DNA of 64,000 nucleotides from Sphagnum magellanicum (GCA_021904315.1 CM038912.1:22976949-23040948); one strand, 5' to 3'. Counted from the stretch's first letter, positions 24,166 through 36,550 are shown. The notes: generated by a model from the letters alone, not told the origin. A program made the numbers and translations.

Positions 24166-24521
24166 GTATGGACTACTCCTCTCTCTCTCTCTCTCTCTCT
24201 CTCCCTCAAATCCAAAAAACACAGTACTTTGTGGGAAAGTCCAGAAGCGGCAGAGGAAGACCTCTCTACTCTGGAACAAAGTCGAGGAACAAAACCCTAG
24301 ATCGCTCCAAAGATACACACACAAATCCTCAAAGATTGGATACACAATGTCGTAGCGGAATTCGACACCCAGGAGTTGTCAGATGGTCATAATTTCATCG
24401 GCATTCGCAGCAATCCGCTGAAAAATCTCGGGTATGTACTGATGCTTGGGGAAGATCTTCCTTCTCCAGAGACAATTGCGGCAAAACCTCCGGCTGCTCG
24501 CAGGTGGTGGGGTGCGGAGGC

Positions 24522-24715
24522 CGTCGCTCTCAGCGTTCCCGTTTGGGAACTTCATCTTGCTCGCAATAGGTAACCCTTTCTCTCTATCTCTCGTCGCTTT
24601 TTTACAGCGCGACACGTCGTCATTCTCAGAGTTCCCCGTTTGGGAACTTCATCTTCCTCGATTTTCTGTAACCCTCTCGCTCTCTCTCTCTTGTCGACAG
24701 CGCGACGACACGTCC
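24522..24715. repeat. Two ~95-bp tandem copies, each with a GTTCCC/GGGAAC palindrome and an ACGT motif
   Basis: Copy 1 has GTTCCC-GTTT-GGGAAC (24535-24550) and CAGCGCGACACGTCG (24605-24619). Copy 2 has GTTCCC-CGTTT-GGGAAC (24631-24647) and CAGCGCGACGACACGTC (24698-24714). The following AACTTCATCTT and the CTCTCTC tracts are also duplicated. The preserved palindrome arms and ACACGTC cores suggest protein-binding sites. Confidence 0.65.
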
Positions 24716-25053
24716 TTTGTTCTTTCGCACAGAGCGAGACAGAGAGAGTGGCCTGCCTTCCAAGCCTTCTCGATCTGCTTTGCTTGCGGAGTACACTTCG
24801 TTGCCAGCTTCCTGGCCGTAGCTTTTTTTGTTTTTTCTTTCTTTCTTCTGTTTTTTTGGCGTGTTTCGGTGCTCGGGCTTGAGGGGGGCAAGCGGATGCT
24901 TAGGAGAAGAGTCTGACCGCGAACGGGTATCTGGTTGTGAGAAATTGGAGCAAAAGAAAGCGGCGGCGGCGTTTGTGCCCCATGTTGCGCAAGTTCTAGA
25001 ATCTAGCTCATCGTAGATCTCGGATCCTCTTTTTTCCTTGTTTTGTGTGTAGG

Positions 25054-25137
25054 ATGGCGGGCTCATGTCCAGCAAAGAGCACTCTGTGCGCACAGATGTG
25101 GATCTGGAAACTGAAGAATACGGAATTGGAGTTGTGA
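25054..25137 (+). other. Possible upstream ORF in the DRP3 5' leader (27 codons)
   Basis: An ATG-to-TGA frame of 27 codons ends 122 bp before the DRP3 start codon. It may affect translation if the transcript starts upstream of it. A TGTGTAG just before the ATG could instead be a splice acceptor. The transcript start is not visible, so this is tentative. Confidence 0.3.
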
Positions 25138-25259
25138 GGCAGAGGCAACGAGTTTCGGAAGATATATCTGGTTTCCAATTGCGAAGAAAGAGAGGTTAGT
25201 CTCGCAAGTGCTAAAGGAAGAAGTTTGGTCGAGGGGATAAAAAGGCCATCATCATCACT

Positions 25260-28200
25260 ATGGCTCAACCTTCACCTCAAGCATCAGGCGCATCTGGATC
25301 ACCGGCTGCTGCTGCTGTACCTCCCTTGCCTGCTTCGGTTTCCTCTCCATTCCTGGGGCAGTCAGTAATCCCTCTAGTAAACAAGCTTCAGGACATATTC
25401 TCACAACTGGGAAGCGCATCCACGATTGACTTGCCTCAGGTAAGGCCTCCATTTTGTCTAAGATGATGAATCTTCTTGAGAATAAGTAGCCTGAGATCCT
25501 TACTTGCATGGAAAGACTGCAAGTTCACAAGCTTGCTTCTTTCAGCGATGTCATTCCTTTTTTTGTGTGCTCAAATGGTGGTGCCTTGAGTGTCCTCCTG
25601 TATTGCAAGACAGTGGAAAAATTAGGTCATGGTGGGGCACAGGGTCACTATGTATTTTGTGCGGAGCTTTTGTCGCAAGTCTTGAGGTTATTTTGCTCAC
25701 AAGCTCATGTCAAACATTGTTTTACATTCTTGAGCTTTCTGTAGTGAAACCTCAAGAATGAGCAAGGTGATCAGATTTCATGCATTGTGATTGAGCAGAT
25801 CCAGTGCCACATTGTGTTTGACAAAACAGTTTGAGTTTGAAATTATGTTGTACTATTTTTGGATGACATTTGCAAGAATTGATGTATGAGAGGATTGGTT
25901 GTAAGGAGGTGCTTAGGGATAGCAGATTGTTTTTCTCTTTTGCAGGTTGCAGTTGTAGGCAGTCAAAGCAGTGGAAAATCAAGTGTGTTGGAGGCACTTG
26001 TTGGCCGTGACTTCTTACCACGAGGTCAGGATATCTGCACACGACGGCCTCTGGTCTTGCAGCTTGTGCAGACTGTGCGCAAGCCTGATGACCGCAGTGA
26101 GCCAATTGAATGGGGAGAGTTTCTACATTTTCCTGGCCGTCGTTTCTCGGACTTCTCCACAATTCGCAAAGAGATCCAGGTGGGAGTTTATTGGTGTTGA
26201 ATGTTCACTTCTCCATCAATTAGATGTCAGTAACACAGAAAAAACATTGTTGTTGGGTCACTGGCTGATCATTTCATTTGTTCTGGTCGGGGGACAAGGT
26301 CACTACAGTAATTGCTGTTCTATTATGGTTCACAAGGCACTCAAAACAGCTGGTTGTCATTGTTGTTGTTGAAGGAGTTTGAAAAAGTTCTCCTTTCTTG
26401 GCTGCAGTTGGAGACAGACCGAGAACTGGGGAACAACAAGGGTATCTCAGAAAAGCAGCTTCGGCTGAAGATATTCTCTCCACATGTGTTGAACATAACA
26501 ATGGTGGATCTGCCTGGTATAACAAAGGTGCCTGTTGGTGACCAACCATCAGACATAGAGGCACGAGTGCGAACCATGATTCTCTCCTACATTAAGCATG
26601 AGACCTGTATTATCTTGGCAGTCTCACCTGCAAATGCTGATTTAGCCAACTCAGATGCCTTGCAGATGGCTCGAATTGCTGACCCTGATGGTTAGTCTCC
26701 TCCATGATATTGTCAGCTCAGTCATTATATCTGAATAGCAGCCTTGGAAAGATAAGGTGTCATTGACCAATTATCCATGGTATCTGAGGCTGTTATGGAA
26801 ACTTGTGTGCTGCAGGGTCTCGAACAATTGGTGTTATTACCAAGGTATACTTTCATTACCCCAGGTTTTCTAGAGCTTTATGTATTTGTCTTCATGCCCA
26901 TCAGTTTGAGTTCAGTCTCTGAAGCACCTGCAAACTGACCCCTACTTTGTTTTTTGTAATATGTGGTTTGCATTTGCAAAGGTCCTCAAGGGAAAAGCAT
27001 TCTTTAAGTTGGGGTTTTGGGCTGTGCAGTTGGATATTATGGATAGGGGAACAGATGCTCGCAACTTTTTATTAGGGAATGTGGTTCCTCTGCGCCTTGG
27101 CTATGTTGGTGTTGTTAACCGAAGTCAGGAGGTAAGGGGACAGCTTCTCACTATTTTTTTAATTAAGAGTAACTGCTGCATTCAACAACTTTGAAGTTAT
27201 TTTAGGCTGTATGGAAAGGATATGTGTTTATCTACTTTTGCTGGTGTTAAATAGACCTTTCCACTTGGCATGCAAGCTTAACATACAGGCATCCCAAAGC
27301 ATTAAAGCATTCTTGAAACGGGTTTATGCCTTTGTGGGGACCAATATGGATTTTCTGATGTAGTCTTGAGGCCAGCAAATGTGTTTGTTGTGTTATAGAA
27401 ATATTTTAGGTTCTTAAGTGTTTGCATGTGGCTCTGGACATGTCTACAGGACATTGCTGCAAATAAAAGTATTCGTGAAGCTCTTGTCTATGAAGAAAAC
27501 TTCTTCCGCAGCCGACCTGTAAGTGATCCCTTTCTGCCCTATATTTACCCATTAGTAAGTATTTTCTATTGCAAGGCAGATGCTACTGACCTTCTGAAAT
27601 TAGCTTTTGCAGTAGTTTTGGTGTTTCTTAGTATCAGGAAGTGTTAATTTTCCAGCATTTTGCAGGTATATCACAGTCTGTCAGAGAGGTGTGGAATTCC
27701 TCAGTTGGCAAAGAAGTTGAATTTGGTAAGTAGTCTTTTGGCAATGTTGCTGATTCTTCTTTCTGTTTCGTACCTTCTCTGCATCTGATTCTAATCTGAT
27801 GAACTCACCATGTCTCGGATGCTGCTCCTTGCCCAGATATTGGTGCAACATATAAGGGCCATACTTCCTGATTTGAAAGCACGCATCAGCACTCAGATGA
27901 TCACCTTGCAGAAAGAGCTTGCAAGTTACGGGGAACTCACAGAATCCAAGGTGAATTTCGTGTCTTTTCTTGTTTGTTTAATGTTAGCTGGATGCACAAG
28001 AGCAGGAAGCAACCAGAGAGTTTGGAGGAGCACATAGAGGAAATGGATTTATGCTGATGACAGTAGGATTCTGACAGTTGATATGTGGTTCTCTTGTTTG
28101 GGGCTGCAGTCAGGCCAGGGGGCATTATTGCTCAACATCATCACCAAATACTCTTATGGTAAAAGACTTCATCCTGTGTCCCAGCTATAGCCAGCCATGT

Positions 28201-31200
28201 GTTAACATTTTCACAAAATGCGTTTTTCCACTGTGTTGCATTGTTGGAAAAATATCTGCCATGGTGCAAAGTCAGTTGTTTCCTTGATGACACAATCTCC
28301 CCTATGCTGATGCATGTGATGGACTTGAAGGCAAACTAAGAAATGAGCATTTCTAAAAACAAATTTGTCTTTGCTCTCATTGGATAAGTGGGACCATGGG
28401 GTTGCTGTTTTGTTGACTGCTATCCAGCTGCAAGTTTTGATATATCACATGACAAAGTTGGGTGAAAGCTTTCTTGCAATTTATAAGCATTTTGGGTTTT
28501 TGGTAAGGTCAACAAGGTTTACCTGGGCATTGTATTTGCCTTCCTGCAGGTTTTCAATCAATTGTTGATGGCAAATATGAAGAATGGTCGACAACAGAGC
28601 TCTCAGGAGGAGCACGCATTCATTACATCTTTCAAGCAATTTTCGTTAGGAGCTTGGAGGTATACTTTCTACTATCTCTTGGACAGAAGTTGTTGTAGAG
28701 GAGATGTTATGAGCACATCTCTGAGCATAAGGCATGTTGTGTAGATCTGTAATCCTGTGTATGACTAGTGCATCTTCTATCTGAAATGGTGAGAGTTGTA
28801 GTGATTGTAGGTTTCTCAGTAGTTGCACGCAGACTTTGAGTTAGCTGAGCAGTACAATTTGGATCTGAATCTTATGTATACTGTAAAGGATAGATTCTAG
28901 TTACTGTGATGGCCTGGTACTTTTTGAGTGATACTCACAAGGTTATGATTGCACTTATTCTTGTCTTGTTTGTTTTGGTTTGACTGGGATTACCTTCAAA
29001 GTCTCATTGTGGAGTTCTATCTGCAATCTATAAATTAGTGTATGAGGATATGTCCTTATTAATCAGGTTTGGTTACTGTTTTCTTGTGACATAGGAGGTT
29101 GATCCATGTGAAGAATTGAGTGATGAAGACATTCGGATTGCCATTCAAAATGCAACTGGGCCCAAAAATGCTCTCTTTGTTCCAGAGGTAAAGTTCATTT
29201 GAAAGTACTCTTCACTGAAAAGCAGCATTTACTAAGTAGTCAAAGATTTACCTGGTGACAACTGTGGTTTCTATTAGTCAGAGAGTTGGACTGGCTTAGT
29301 CATGACTTATCTATAGAATTTGGAGAAAGTTATCTGCACAGGATTTTCTGTGTGTTCCATGTAGGTAACAGCAGTGGACCCTTCATTCCGTTAAATCTTT
29401 TAGTGACAGAAAATTTAGTCGACCAACTTTTCAGTTCAATACTTGGCCACTTTTTGTATCGCACTTTGTAGAGAAGAGTAGGAGGATGACAGCCAAGATT
29501 CACGTGCTCTGTTGTGCATGTTTGGGATGCTTTTGGTCTAGGGAAACTGTGTATTGTTAATCTTGGAGGTACATAGGGATAAAGATGGCCAAGGATTCAA
29601 CAATATGCCCAGCCTGTTTCTGACACCCACTGTGTATTACCACAGGTACCATTTGAACTACTTGTGCGCCGCCAGATTGCACGATTACTGGAGCCAAGCT
29701 TGCAGTGTGCTCGTTTTATTTATGATGAGCTTGTCAAGGTAATGTTGAAGCTTGAGCCTCTCTGCATCCCTACATTTTTGTGAATAGTACATGTAAAGGA
29801 GTGTCAACACAGTCTGCAAAAAGAAACACACATGGTAATCTCTCCTTGAAATTTTTGATGTGGAATCATGTCCTCATCTGCACCTCTTGGATTCTATTCA
29901 TAGGTAATGATTCTACACTCACATACATGATAGATATCAGAAGAAAAGTCAATTTAAATCAGACAATCCCCATAAGTTAGGTGATACTTCACTTTGCAGA
30001 TATCACACAGGTGTGAAACACATGAGCTGGAACGCTTTCCACATTTGCGGAGGCGCATTGAGGAAGTGGTGGCAAGTTTCTTGCGGGAGGGTTTGGCTCC
30101 TGCAGAAACTATGATCAGCCATCTCATTGAAATGGAGGTAATGTATGCTTAACCCCTGATGGCTTACTGGATCTTAGGCTCACTACACCACTGCCATGCC
30201 AGCAACCCTTGAGAAACAAATTTGAGATGTTACAGTGGTAAACTGCCCTGATCACTCTGTCATATCCTCATATACTGTCAGATGTGGCCCTAGCATTTTA
30301 GAATTCTGAGACAGTCCAACATGGACATCTGTAGTATGAAATTGTAGATGGTAATTCTCAAGATTATCTGGAACTGCAGTTGGTCATTACTGCCCATTGT
30401 CTATCTTGTCTACTTCCAGAATGGTAGTTTGACATGGTGTGAATGGGTCTATTCTTGGCAGATGGACTATATCAACACATCACATCCAAACTTTGTTGGA
30501 GGCAGTAAAGCTGTAGACATTGCTCTGCAGCAACAACGGAGTGCCAAGGTGCCAATGTCTGACTTGACCAAAGCCAATGTTTATTGCCTGGATAAAGGGA
30601 ACCCAAGCAGCTTGGGATGAGGACTTGTACATGGCATGAAATTGTGCCCCTTTTAGTGTTTTCAGGATTCTGCTTTGCTTTTGCTTTGATGGGGGTTGCA
30701 GTTCACATAATATTGTTTTGGATAAATTTAGAGACTTATTCTGTGAGTATTCTCTGGTAGCACAATCAGTTGCTTCTCATGTAGCAAATAAATCAGAAAA
30801 TAATCAGTATGAATTTGGAACTTGGATTTGCTTTCAGATCCTTGACATTCCAGTTGAAATTTTGTTGCTCCTGTGCACTTTTCCATGTGTATGATGGAGA
30901 AACACAGGAAGGACATGATGTGCAGTGTTACAAGGAGATTTGCTCTGTAAATATCAAGTCTACATGAGAAGTGTAAGATGGATCATTGCATGTTGAAGGT
31001 GCTTCTGGATTAGTTGGATGTGCAAAGTAACATGTTGTAATTGGCAGGATGTTCATGATTGGAAGGAGTCTGGAGCTGATAGGCTTCCCTTACCAGAGAA
31101 GGCAGCCAAGGCACGAGCAATTTTGGCCCGCACAAATGCCTCTACACTTCATGCCCATGAACATGTACGTAATGGCATCCAATTGCCAAGAGATCTTGTA

Positions 31201-34200
31201 TGTTGATTCATTGTCCATTTCTCTGCAAGTCAATACACTCCCTCAGATTGTATAAGAAGAGCCGAGGTGGTTTCTCCATGTCAAGGATTTTGCATAAAAG
31301 TAAAGGGTTTCAAATCAGGGATAACCAGGCAATTGAGGTTTTGTCATGCATTTAAGTGTACTGATTATAGTTTCTCTCCTTTTCACAGATTGCAGCAAAA
31401 CCTTCGGCTTTGCATCTGGAGAAGCCCAGTCCCTCAGGTAAGGGCATGCAGCTTGTTCTCGATCCTCTAGAATTGAGATAAAGAAGGGGCTGCTAACAGT
31501 TGTGCTTTTTGTTGAGGCATTTTGCTGGCAGATACATGATAGAATTTTCTTGGCTGCAATGTTTGTCCAAGATTATTTCTAGAAAGTCGTTGGAAATCCC
31601 CAAGAAGGATAGGTCTCTGCAATATATAATATCTGCAACGTATAGTCTCTGCAATATATGTTCTGCAATACATGATAGAATTTTCTTGGCTGCAATGTTT
31701 GTCCAAGATTATTTCTAGAAAGTCGTTGGAAATCCCCAAGAATGATAGGTCTCTGCAATATATAATATCTGCAACGTATAGTCTCTGCAATATATGTTCT
31801 GCAATACATGATAGAATTTTCTTGGCTGCAATGTTTGTCCAAGATTATTTCTAGAAAGTCGTTGGAAATCCCCAAGAATGATAGGTCTCTGCAAGATATA
31901 ATATCTGCAATGTATAGTCTCTGCAATATATGTTCAAGTAATCTTACATCCTTACATCAAGTTGATGACTACCCAACTAGTGGCAATGGTTCAAAACCAG
32001 CTTAGATGTGTGGAAGGGGCTGCCTTCTTTCTTTTCAGGGAACTCTGCAACTGGAGGAAGCTGGGGGATTTCATCCATATTTTCTAGTAGTGAGGTGCGT
32101 ACAGTAAATGGCATCAATAAAGAGCAAGTGGTTAACCGTGACTACAGTGAAGATGCCCAAGGATCTGTGGAGCACACATTTGCAACCATTCTGCTTCATG
32201 AGGTCAGCACCTCCAGTAATTTTTTGTTGATTTTCCTTGGAACTTTCTAACTTACCAGAATAACCCTCTTGAGGACTCCCATGCTAGAAGCAGCAACTGT
32301 CAACATAGCTCTCTTGGCCTGGTTTTAGATGTGAGATATGTAAGGAAACTTGGATTCCTTGGTTGAAAATGACTACATTGTTCCTATTCTTGTGACAAAC
32401 ACATAATATCGACAATTGCATGTAGAAGCTGGCATACTGCTGATCAGATCAACAAACTTGCTGGTGATGTATTTCTTTGTTGCATCAGTGCAAGGAGATT
32501 TTTCCTCAGCTGGTGTTTGTGATAGGGGTTGACAAATAGATAAGGGTGGTTTGCAAATGTGGCTGAGGCTATTTGGACACAGTAGTATTGGATGGGCAAG
32601 GTGTCATGCAGATGTAAGATGCTGGCAAATCATGTTCAGTAGAACCAGATAGCTAAGTGCACTTATAATGATATCATTGACTATGTTTCTGCAGCCACCA
32701 GCAGTGCTGAGGTCAACAGATGCTCAAACTGAGCAAGAGACTTTAGAGATTGCTGTAACACGGCTGCTGTTGAAATCCTACTATGACATTGTACGCAAAA
32801 ATATTCAAGATGCAGTGCCCAAAGCCATCATGCATTTCCTGGTGAGTTGGTTCAGTGTCATCTGGCACCCTTAGCCAAGTTTGGTGTGTTGTTGCAGTCT
32901 GGTTTGTCAAGTTTTTTAATTGACTATTGCTGAAGCATGACCACTAGAGCTGCTGGATGGAACAAAGATGGTAGTAGAGGGTAGGCACAAAGGAGTTATT
33001 TATACCTTGATTCTGTTTAGCATCAAGCGGCATTATTACAGTGGAATGTTTGATTATGTTGAGGAAGTCTGATTTGTATCAGTGTGTTATAGCCATGTTG
33101 CTGCTGATGCATCGCCAAAGGCTGCTGGAATTAGCCAAATTGCTGAGAAGTCAACACATGCAGCAGGGGATGTTTACTTAGCAATAATGAATGAGATGTT
33201 ATCACTCATGTTCATCTTGTCAATGTTTTTTAGTGGCTGAAGTTGGAAGAATTGTGCATGGGTAGGTTAACCATGTGAAGCGGGAACTCCACAGTGTTTT
33301 TATCAGAAAGCTGTACAGGTATAATTACCTCTGGTGGGAACTAGATACTTCAGACCAGCTTCTTTTGTTCTCAGGCAGTAGGCTGTTTTGAACTGTTAAG
33401 CTCATTATCATGCTAGATCATATAGCTGTGACCCAGTTCATGCTTTGCTCGACTGTGTTCTTGAAGCTTTGAAATCAAGATACATGGAGTTCTGAGAACA
33501 GTAACTAATTTATTTGGTTGGCACATTTTCAGGGAGAGCTTGTTTGAGGAGATGCTCCAAGAAAAGGAAGAAGTTGCAGTGAAGCGAAAGCGTTGCAAAG
33601 AAATTTTGCGTGTGCTGCAGCAAGCTGCCTGGGTATGTAGAACATTGCAACATCCATTTTTTTCTTTGTCTTCATCATTTTTTAGTTTCTTCTTTCTGGC
33701 TTCTGTTGGACACTTGGCCAATATGGCTACAAAACCTTTAGAAGCCCTAATTGGGAGATGCTGGACTTCCAGATAGCTACACCCAAACTATGTTCCTTGA
33801 ACCAATAAGGGGCTTGTTGATCTAGGTGATTGTACATGAGAAACAGTCAGGAGAGTGGCAACTTTGTGGGTTCATGAAAAGAGTTGAGATATATAGCACA
33901 TATGTAAGAATGCTCTCTACTTGAAGTGCATAGCTTGCATGTGAGATCGAACTGAAGCCTGCAGCTGAGGGACCTTTAACTGTCTGTGCAGGAATTGGAC
34001 ACCACATTTTTTTGATCTGCAGCTGGGGCTTCTGTAGATTTTCTGTAGAAACGGCCTAGTTTAATGTGTAATCTAGAGTGGACTCTCTAGTTAAGCCATT
34101 TATGAAGATCTTTGGTATCCAGGGATCCCTTTTTGGTCACATCGTTTATTTGGAGCAATTTGCATTTCCTCCCCTTCTCATCTTACCTGTGTACAGTCTT

Positions 34201-34891
34201 TGAAGAAATCATTAATCTCTTCATATGGACTTCTGGAAAGCTTCTAAACTTAGCTTCCAGAAGTCTAGCACAACCCTGTGCTGATCACCTGACAACAATA
34301 CCAAGTTGGGTGAAGCAATGATTTAAGTTGCAGGAGGCAGCAATCCTGTGAAGAAAGTCTGATATGCCTGGTTTCTAGACTAATGGGAATGATGAAGTTT
34401 TTAGCAAAGAGGTTTGACATATATGTACTGTGTCAGATAACTCATACAGCAACAGTACTGCATAATTCTTCAGATGTTTTCAGAAGCAGGGATTTTCTTC
34501 ATGTGGCCTGGTTGGCTTGAGGAATTGAGCTTAATGGGTGGAGAAATGTTTGATAGGAGATGTGAGTTTGGATGTTTGTGGCCTTTGTGTCCAGACCATG
34601 GAAGAGTTGCCTCTGGACCATGAATCATCATCACAGCAATCATTTTCCGATACAGATGTTACAGGGCTCCCTCCTCTTGTCTCTTCAAGGAATGATCTGT
34701 CCACAGTTTTCTATGGCCTGATTAATGGGGATGTGAATCAAGGGACCCAACAGCCACAAAATCTCCACTACATGGGCCACTCAAGGAGCACTAAATCAAA
34801 AAGGCCTTCCCACTTTGAGCATCCAGCAGCTGCAGATGGAGTTATGGGTTTCAACAGTAGCAAACTTCCATATACAGGTAGGGGTTCTTGA
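25260..34891 (+). CDS. DRP3: Dynamin-related protein, DRP3 class (mitochondrial/peroxisomal fission GTPase)
   Basis: DRP3 proteins assemble into rings that divide mitochondria and peroxisomes. Exons: 25260-25439, 25946-26179, 26408-26690, 26816-26844, 27030-27131, 27450-27518, 27666-27725, 27837-27950, 28110-28158, 28550-28659, 29095-29187, 29646-29738, 30000-30137, 30462-30548, 31048-31164, 31389-31437, 32039-32202, 32695-32841, 33266-33318, 33533-33632, 34595-34891. All junctions keep phase, giving about 855 residues. GTPase motifs: P-loop GSQSSGKSS (65-73), DLPG (172-175), TKLD (241-244) and VNRS (271-274). The middle domain includes [11 protein letters not shown], and the GTPase effector domain spans about 660-757 ([21 protein letters not shown]). 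There is no PH domain, and the N-terminus ([15 protein letters not shown]) is DRP3-like, not DRP1 or DRP2. The end of exon 14 (30548 or 30578) and the C-terminus are uncertain. Confidence 0.93.
31536..31935 (+). repeat. 136-bp tandem triplication inside a DRP3 intron
   Basis: Three near-identical copies start at 31536, 31672 and 31808 within the intron between 31437 and 32039. Each holds TTTTCTTGGCTGCAATG, AAGTCGTTGGAAATCCCC and an array of TCTGCAATATAT. Only a handful of differences separate the copies, so the expansion is recent. It adds about 270 bp to the intron and leaves splice sites intact. Confidence 0.9.
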
Positions 34892-35626
34892 CACCCTGAA
34901 ATTCGAACTGCTAGGTGAGAGTCTTTGAAGTGGTTTTAAATCAGTTGCACAAGATGGTCTGGGGTCCTTAAACATGTGTTTTTTTATCACTTTCCTTTAT
35001 CAAGGGCTATTTCAGTTCCTGTGGATTTATCTATGGGGTTGAAAGTCTCTTAAGTGATGTCTCAATACACAGCTTAACTTTCAGTTCTCAGAGGAGTTTC
35101 CTCTTGAAGACAGTTGCAGTACTTCGGAAGTAGAACATGCAGCTGAATACCCTGATGCTGTTCAATTGGGTTAGGTGTAGTTTTCAAAACCGATGGTCAC
35201 TAAACATTTGATAGAGGAAACTTGGACAATAGAACATTGTTGCCTTAGGCTTCACACACAGGCTAGATTGGTAGATATGACCAAGATATGAGCAGGAGAA
35301 CTGCTACATAATTACTCTGCAATTTAGTGTCAACTTGGAATCTCTCATTTTCCTAGTATCACTGATTGCAAATTCCACAATGTACAATAACTGTTGCCTG
35401 CAACTGTGAATCTTTGTCATATGGAAATAGTGACATTATAACAGCTATAATTTCATAGGTGATACGTGTCTCTCATTAATAGAAATATTTTTGCACATTT
35501 TCAGATACAGATGTTCTGTGGATGAAGGATTATATCCTGTCAACAGAGCTGGATGATGCTAACCAGATGCTATTTACCCCATTGTGTTGCCATGTTTTGC
35601 CTAACATTTGCATCTCATATATTTGA
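34892..35626 (+). other. DRP3 3' flank with a possible alternative last exon
   Basis: A good donor (ACAG/GTAGGG at 34877/34878) lies in the last exon 14 bases before the stop. A pyrimidine-preceded acceptor (TTTTCAG) ends at 35504. Splicing them keeps frame and adds 40 residues beginning DTDVLWMKDY, then a stop at 35624-35626. The unspliced form ends in YTGRGS. Neither C-terminus resembles the angiosperm DRP3 tail as I recall it, so which is used cannot be told from sequence. Confidence 0.4.
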
Positions 35627-35940
35627 CACAATTTTGTATTGTCTAGCATTCTCATCTCATATAATTTGATGTGTTTTTGTATTGTCAAACATTTTCATCT
35701 CAGATATTTGATGTGTTTTTTGTATTGGCTGACATTTTCTTCTCATATATTATACGTGTTTTTGTATTGTCAAACGTGTTCACTTCATATATTTACTGTG
35801 CTTTTGTATTGTCAAACATTTTCATTTGATATATTTAATGTGTTTAGTATTGTCTAACATTTTCATCTCATATATTTAATGTGTTTTGTATTTTCTAACA
35901 TGTCCATCTCATATATTTTGATGTGTTCATTGTTACACTC
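35590..35940. repeat. ~44-bp tandem repeat in DRP3 3' region
   Basis: About eight diverged units share CATTTTCATCTCATATATTT and GATGTGTTTTTGTATTGTC. The array follows directly on the possible alternative stop codon and ends near TCATTGTTACACTC. It probably lies in the 3' UTR or just past the transcript end. Confidence 0.85.
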
Positions 35941-36282
35941 TTATCTATCACCTTGTGGTACCACTTTGTATTAAAACATTGTAGTCAATCAGAACTACAA
36001 GGTCTTTCTTTGCCTTTTTCATGAAAGAACTCCATTCCCAATTGGAGTTGCATCAGAATTAAATGTATTAGAGAACAAATGTAGTAGAGTTTGTGATGAT
36101 GATTTACACCATCTGTACATGCAAATGAGCCTAACTTGTTGGTGCAATCATCAAGCAAGTAAGAGCAAAAATCTGTTTGAAATTTATGTTGGAAATCCTA
36201 CTGTTGAAAACCAGGTATCTTTGTTGTCTTGAAGAGAATACAGAACTACAGATTGCAGCAATTGTGAGCTCTCTAGTAGAGA

Positions 36283-36336
36283 GAGAGCTCTGTTGCAGTT
36301 GAGCACAAATCATGTAAGGATTCAATCCCGCACCTT
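36283..36336 (+). mobile_element. tRNA-like SINE remnant between DRP3 and FPP
   Basis: AGCTCTGTTGCAGTTGAGCAC resembles a tRNA A box and D arm. GGATTCAATCCC about 20 bp later matches a B box closely. Upstream of it CTCTCTAGTAGAGAG can form a short stem. No full cloverleaf can be drawn because the anticodon arm is too short, so a SINE remnant or tRNA relic is more likely than a gene. Confidence 0.35.
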
Positions 36337-36550
36337 TTGGGTCTGGTAGGCAAACTTTATAAGAGCTAAAATGATTGATGTGTATGGATGCATAATGTTC
36401 AAGAAGGAATCAATCTGTACATTTCTGAGCATGATGGGCAGACTTTTTAAGAGCTAAAATGATGGATGTACAACCCTCAAGGAATTGATCTGCAAATTCT
36501 GCATCTGGTGGGGCAGAGTTTTTGAGAGCTGAAATGATGGATGCACAAAA
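36325..36550. repeat. ~75-80-bp tandem repeat, three copies
   Basis: Three diverged units share TGGTGGGCAGACTTTTTAAG, AGCTAAAATGATGGATG and AAGGAATCAATCTG. They lie in the intergenic space between the convergent DRP3 and FPP genes, right after the tRNA-like remnant. Confidence 0.7.

Larger units (their letters stand above)
24166..25259. promoter_or_regulatory. Shared upstream region between CDC123 (-) and DRP3 (+)
   Basis: The two start codons lie head to head about 1.1 kb apart, so both promoters and 5' leaders must lie here. The region is GC-richer than flanking DNA and pyrimidine-rich on the plus strand. A (CT)13 tract (24179-24204) would be a GA tract in the CDC123 leader. A diverged tandem duplication with ACGT-core motifs lies at 24522-24715. 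No clear TATA box suitably placed for either gene was found. Confidence 0.6.

Noticed and set aside
24446-25093. Frames of up to 156 codons on both strands in the CDC123/DRP3 intergenic space
   Set aside because: They arise in GC-rich, CT-repeat leader DNA; there is no conserved domain and the frames conflict with each other.
31467-31926. Overlapping open frames with repeated peptides on both strands
   Set aside because: They are produced by the 136-bp triplication inside the DRP3 intron.
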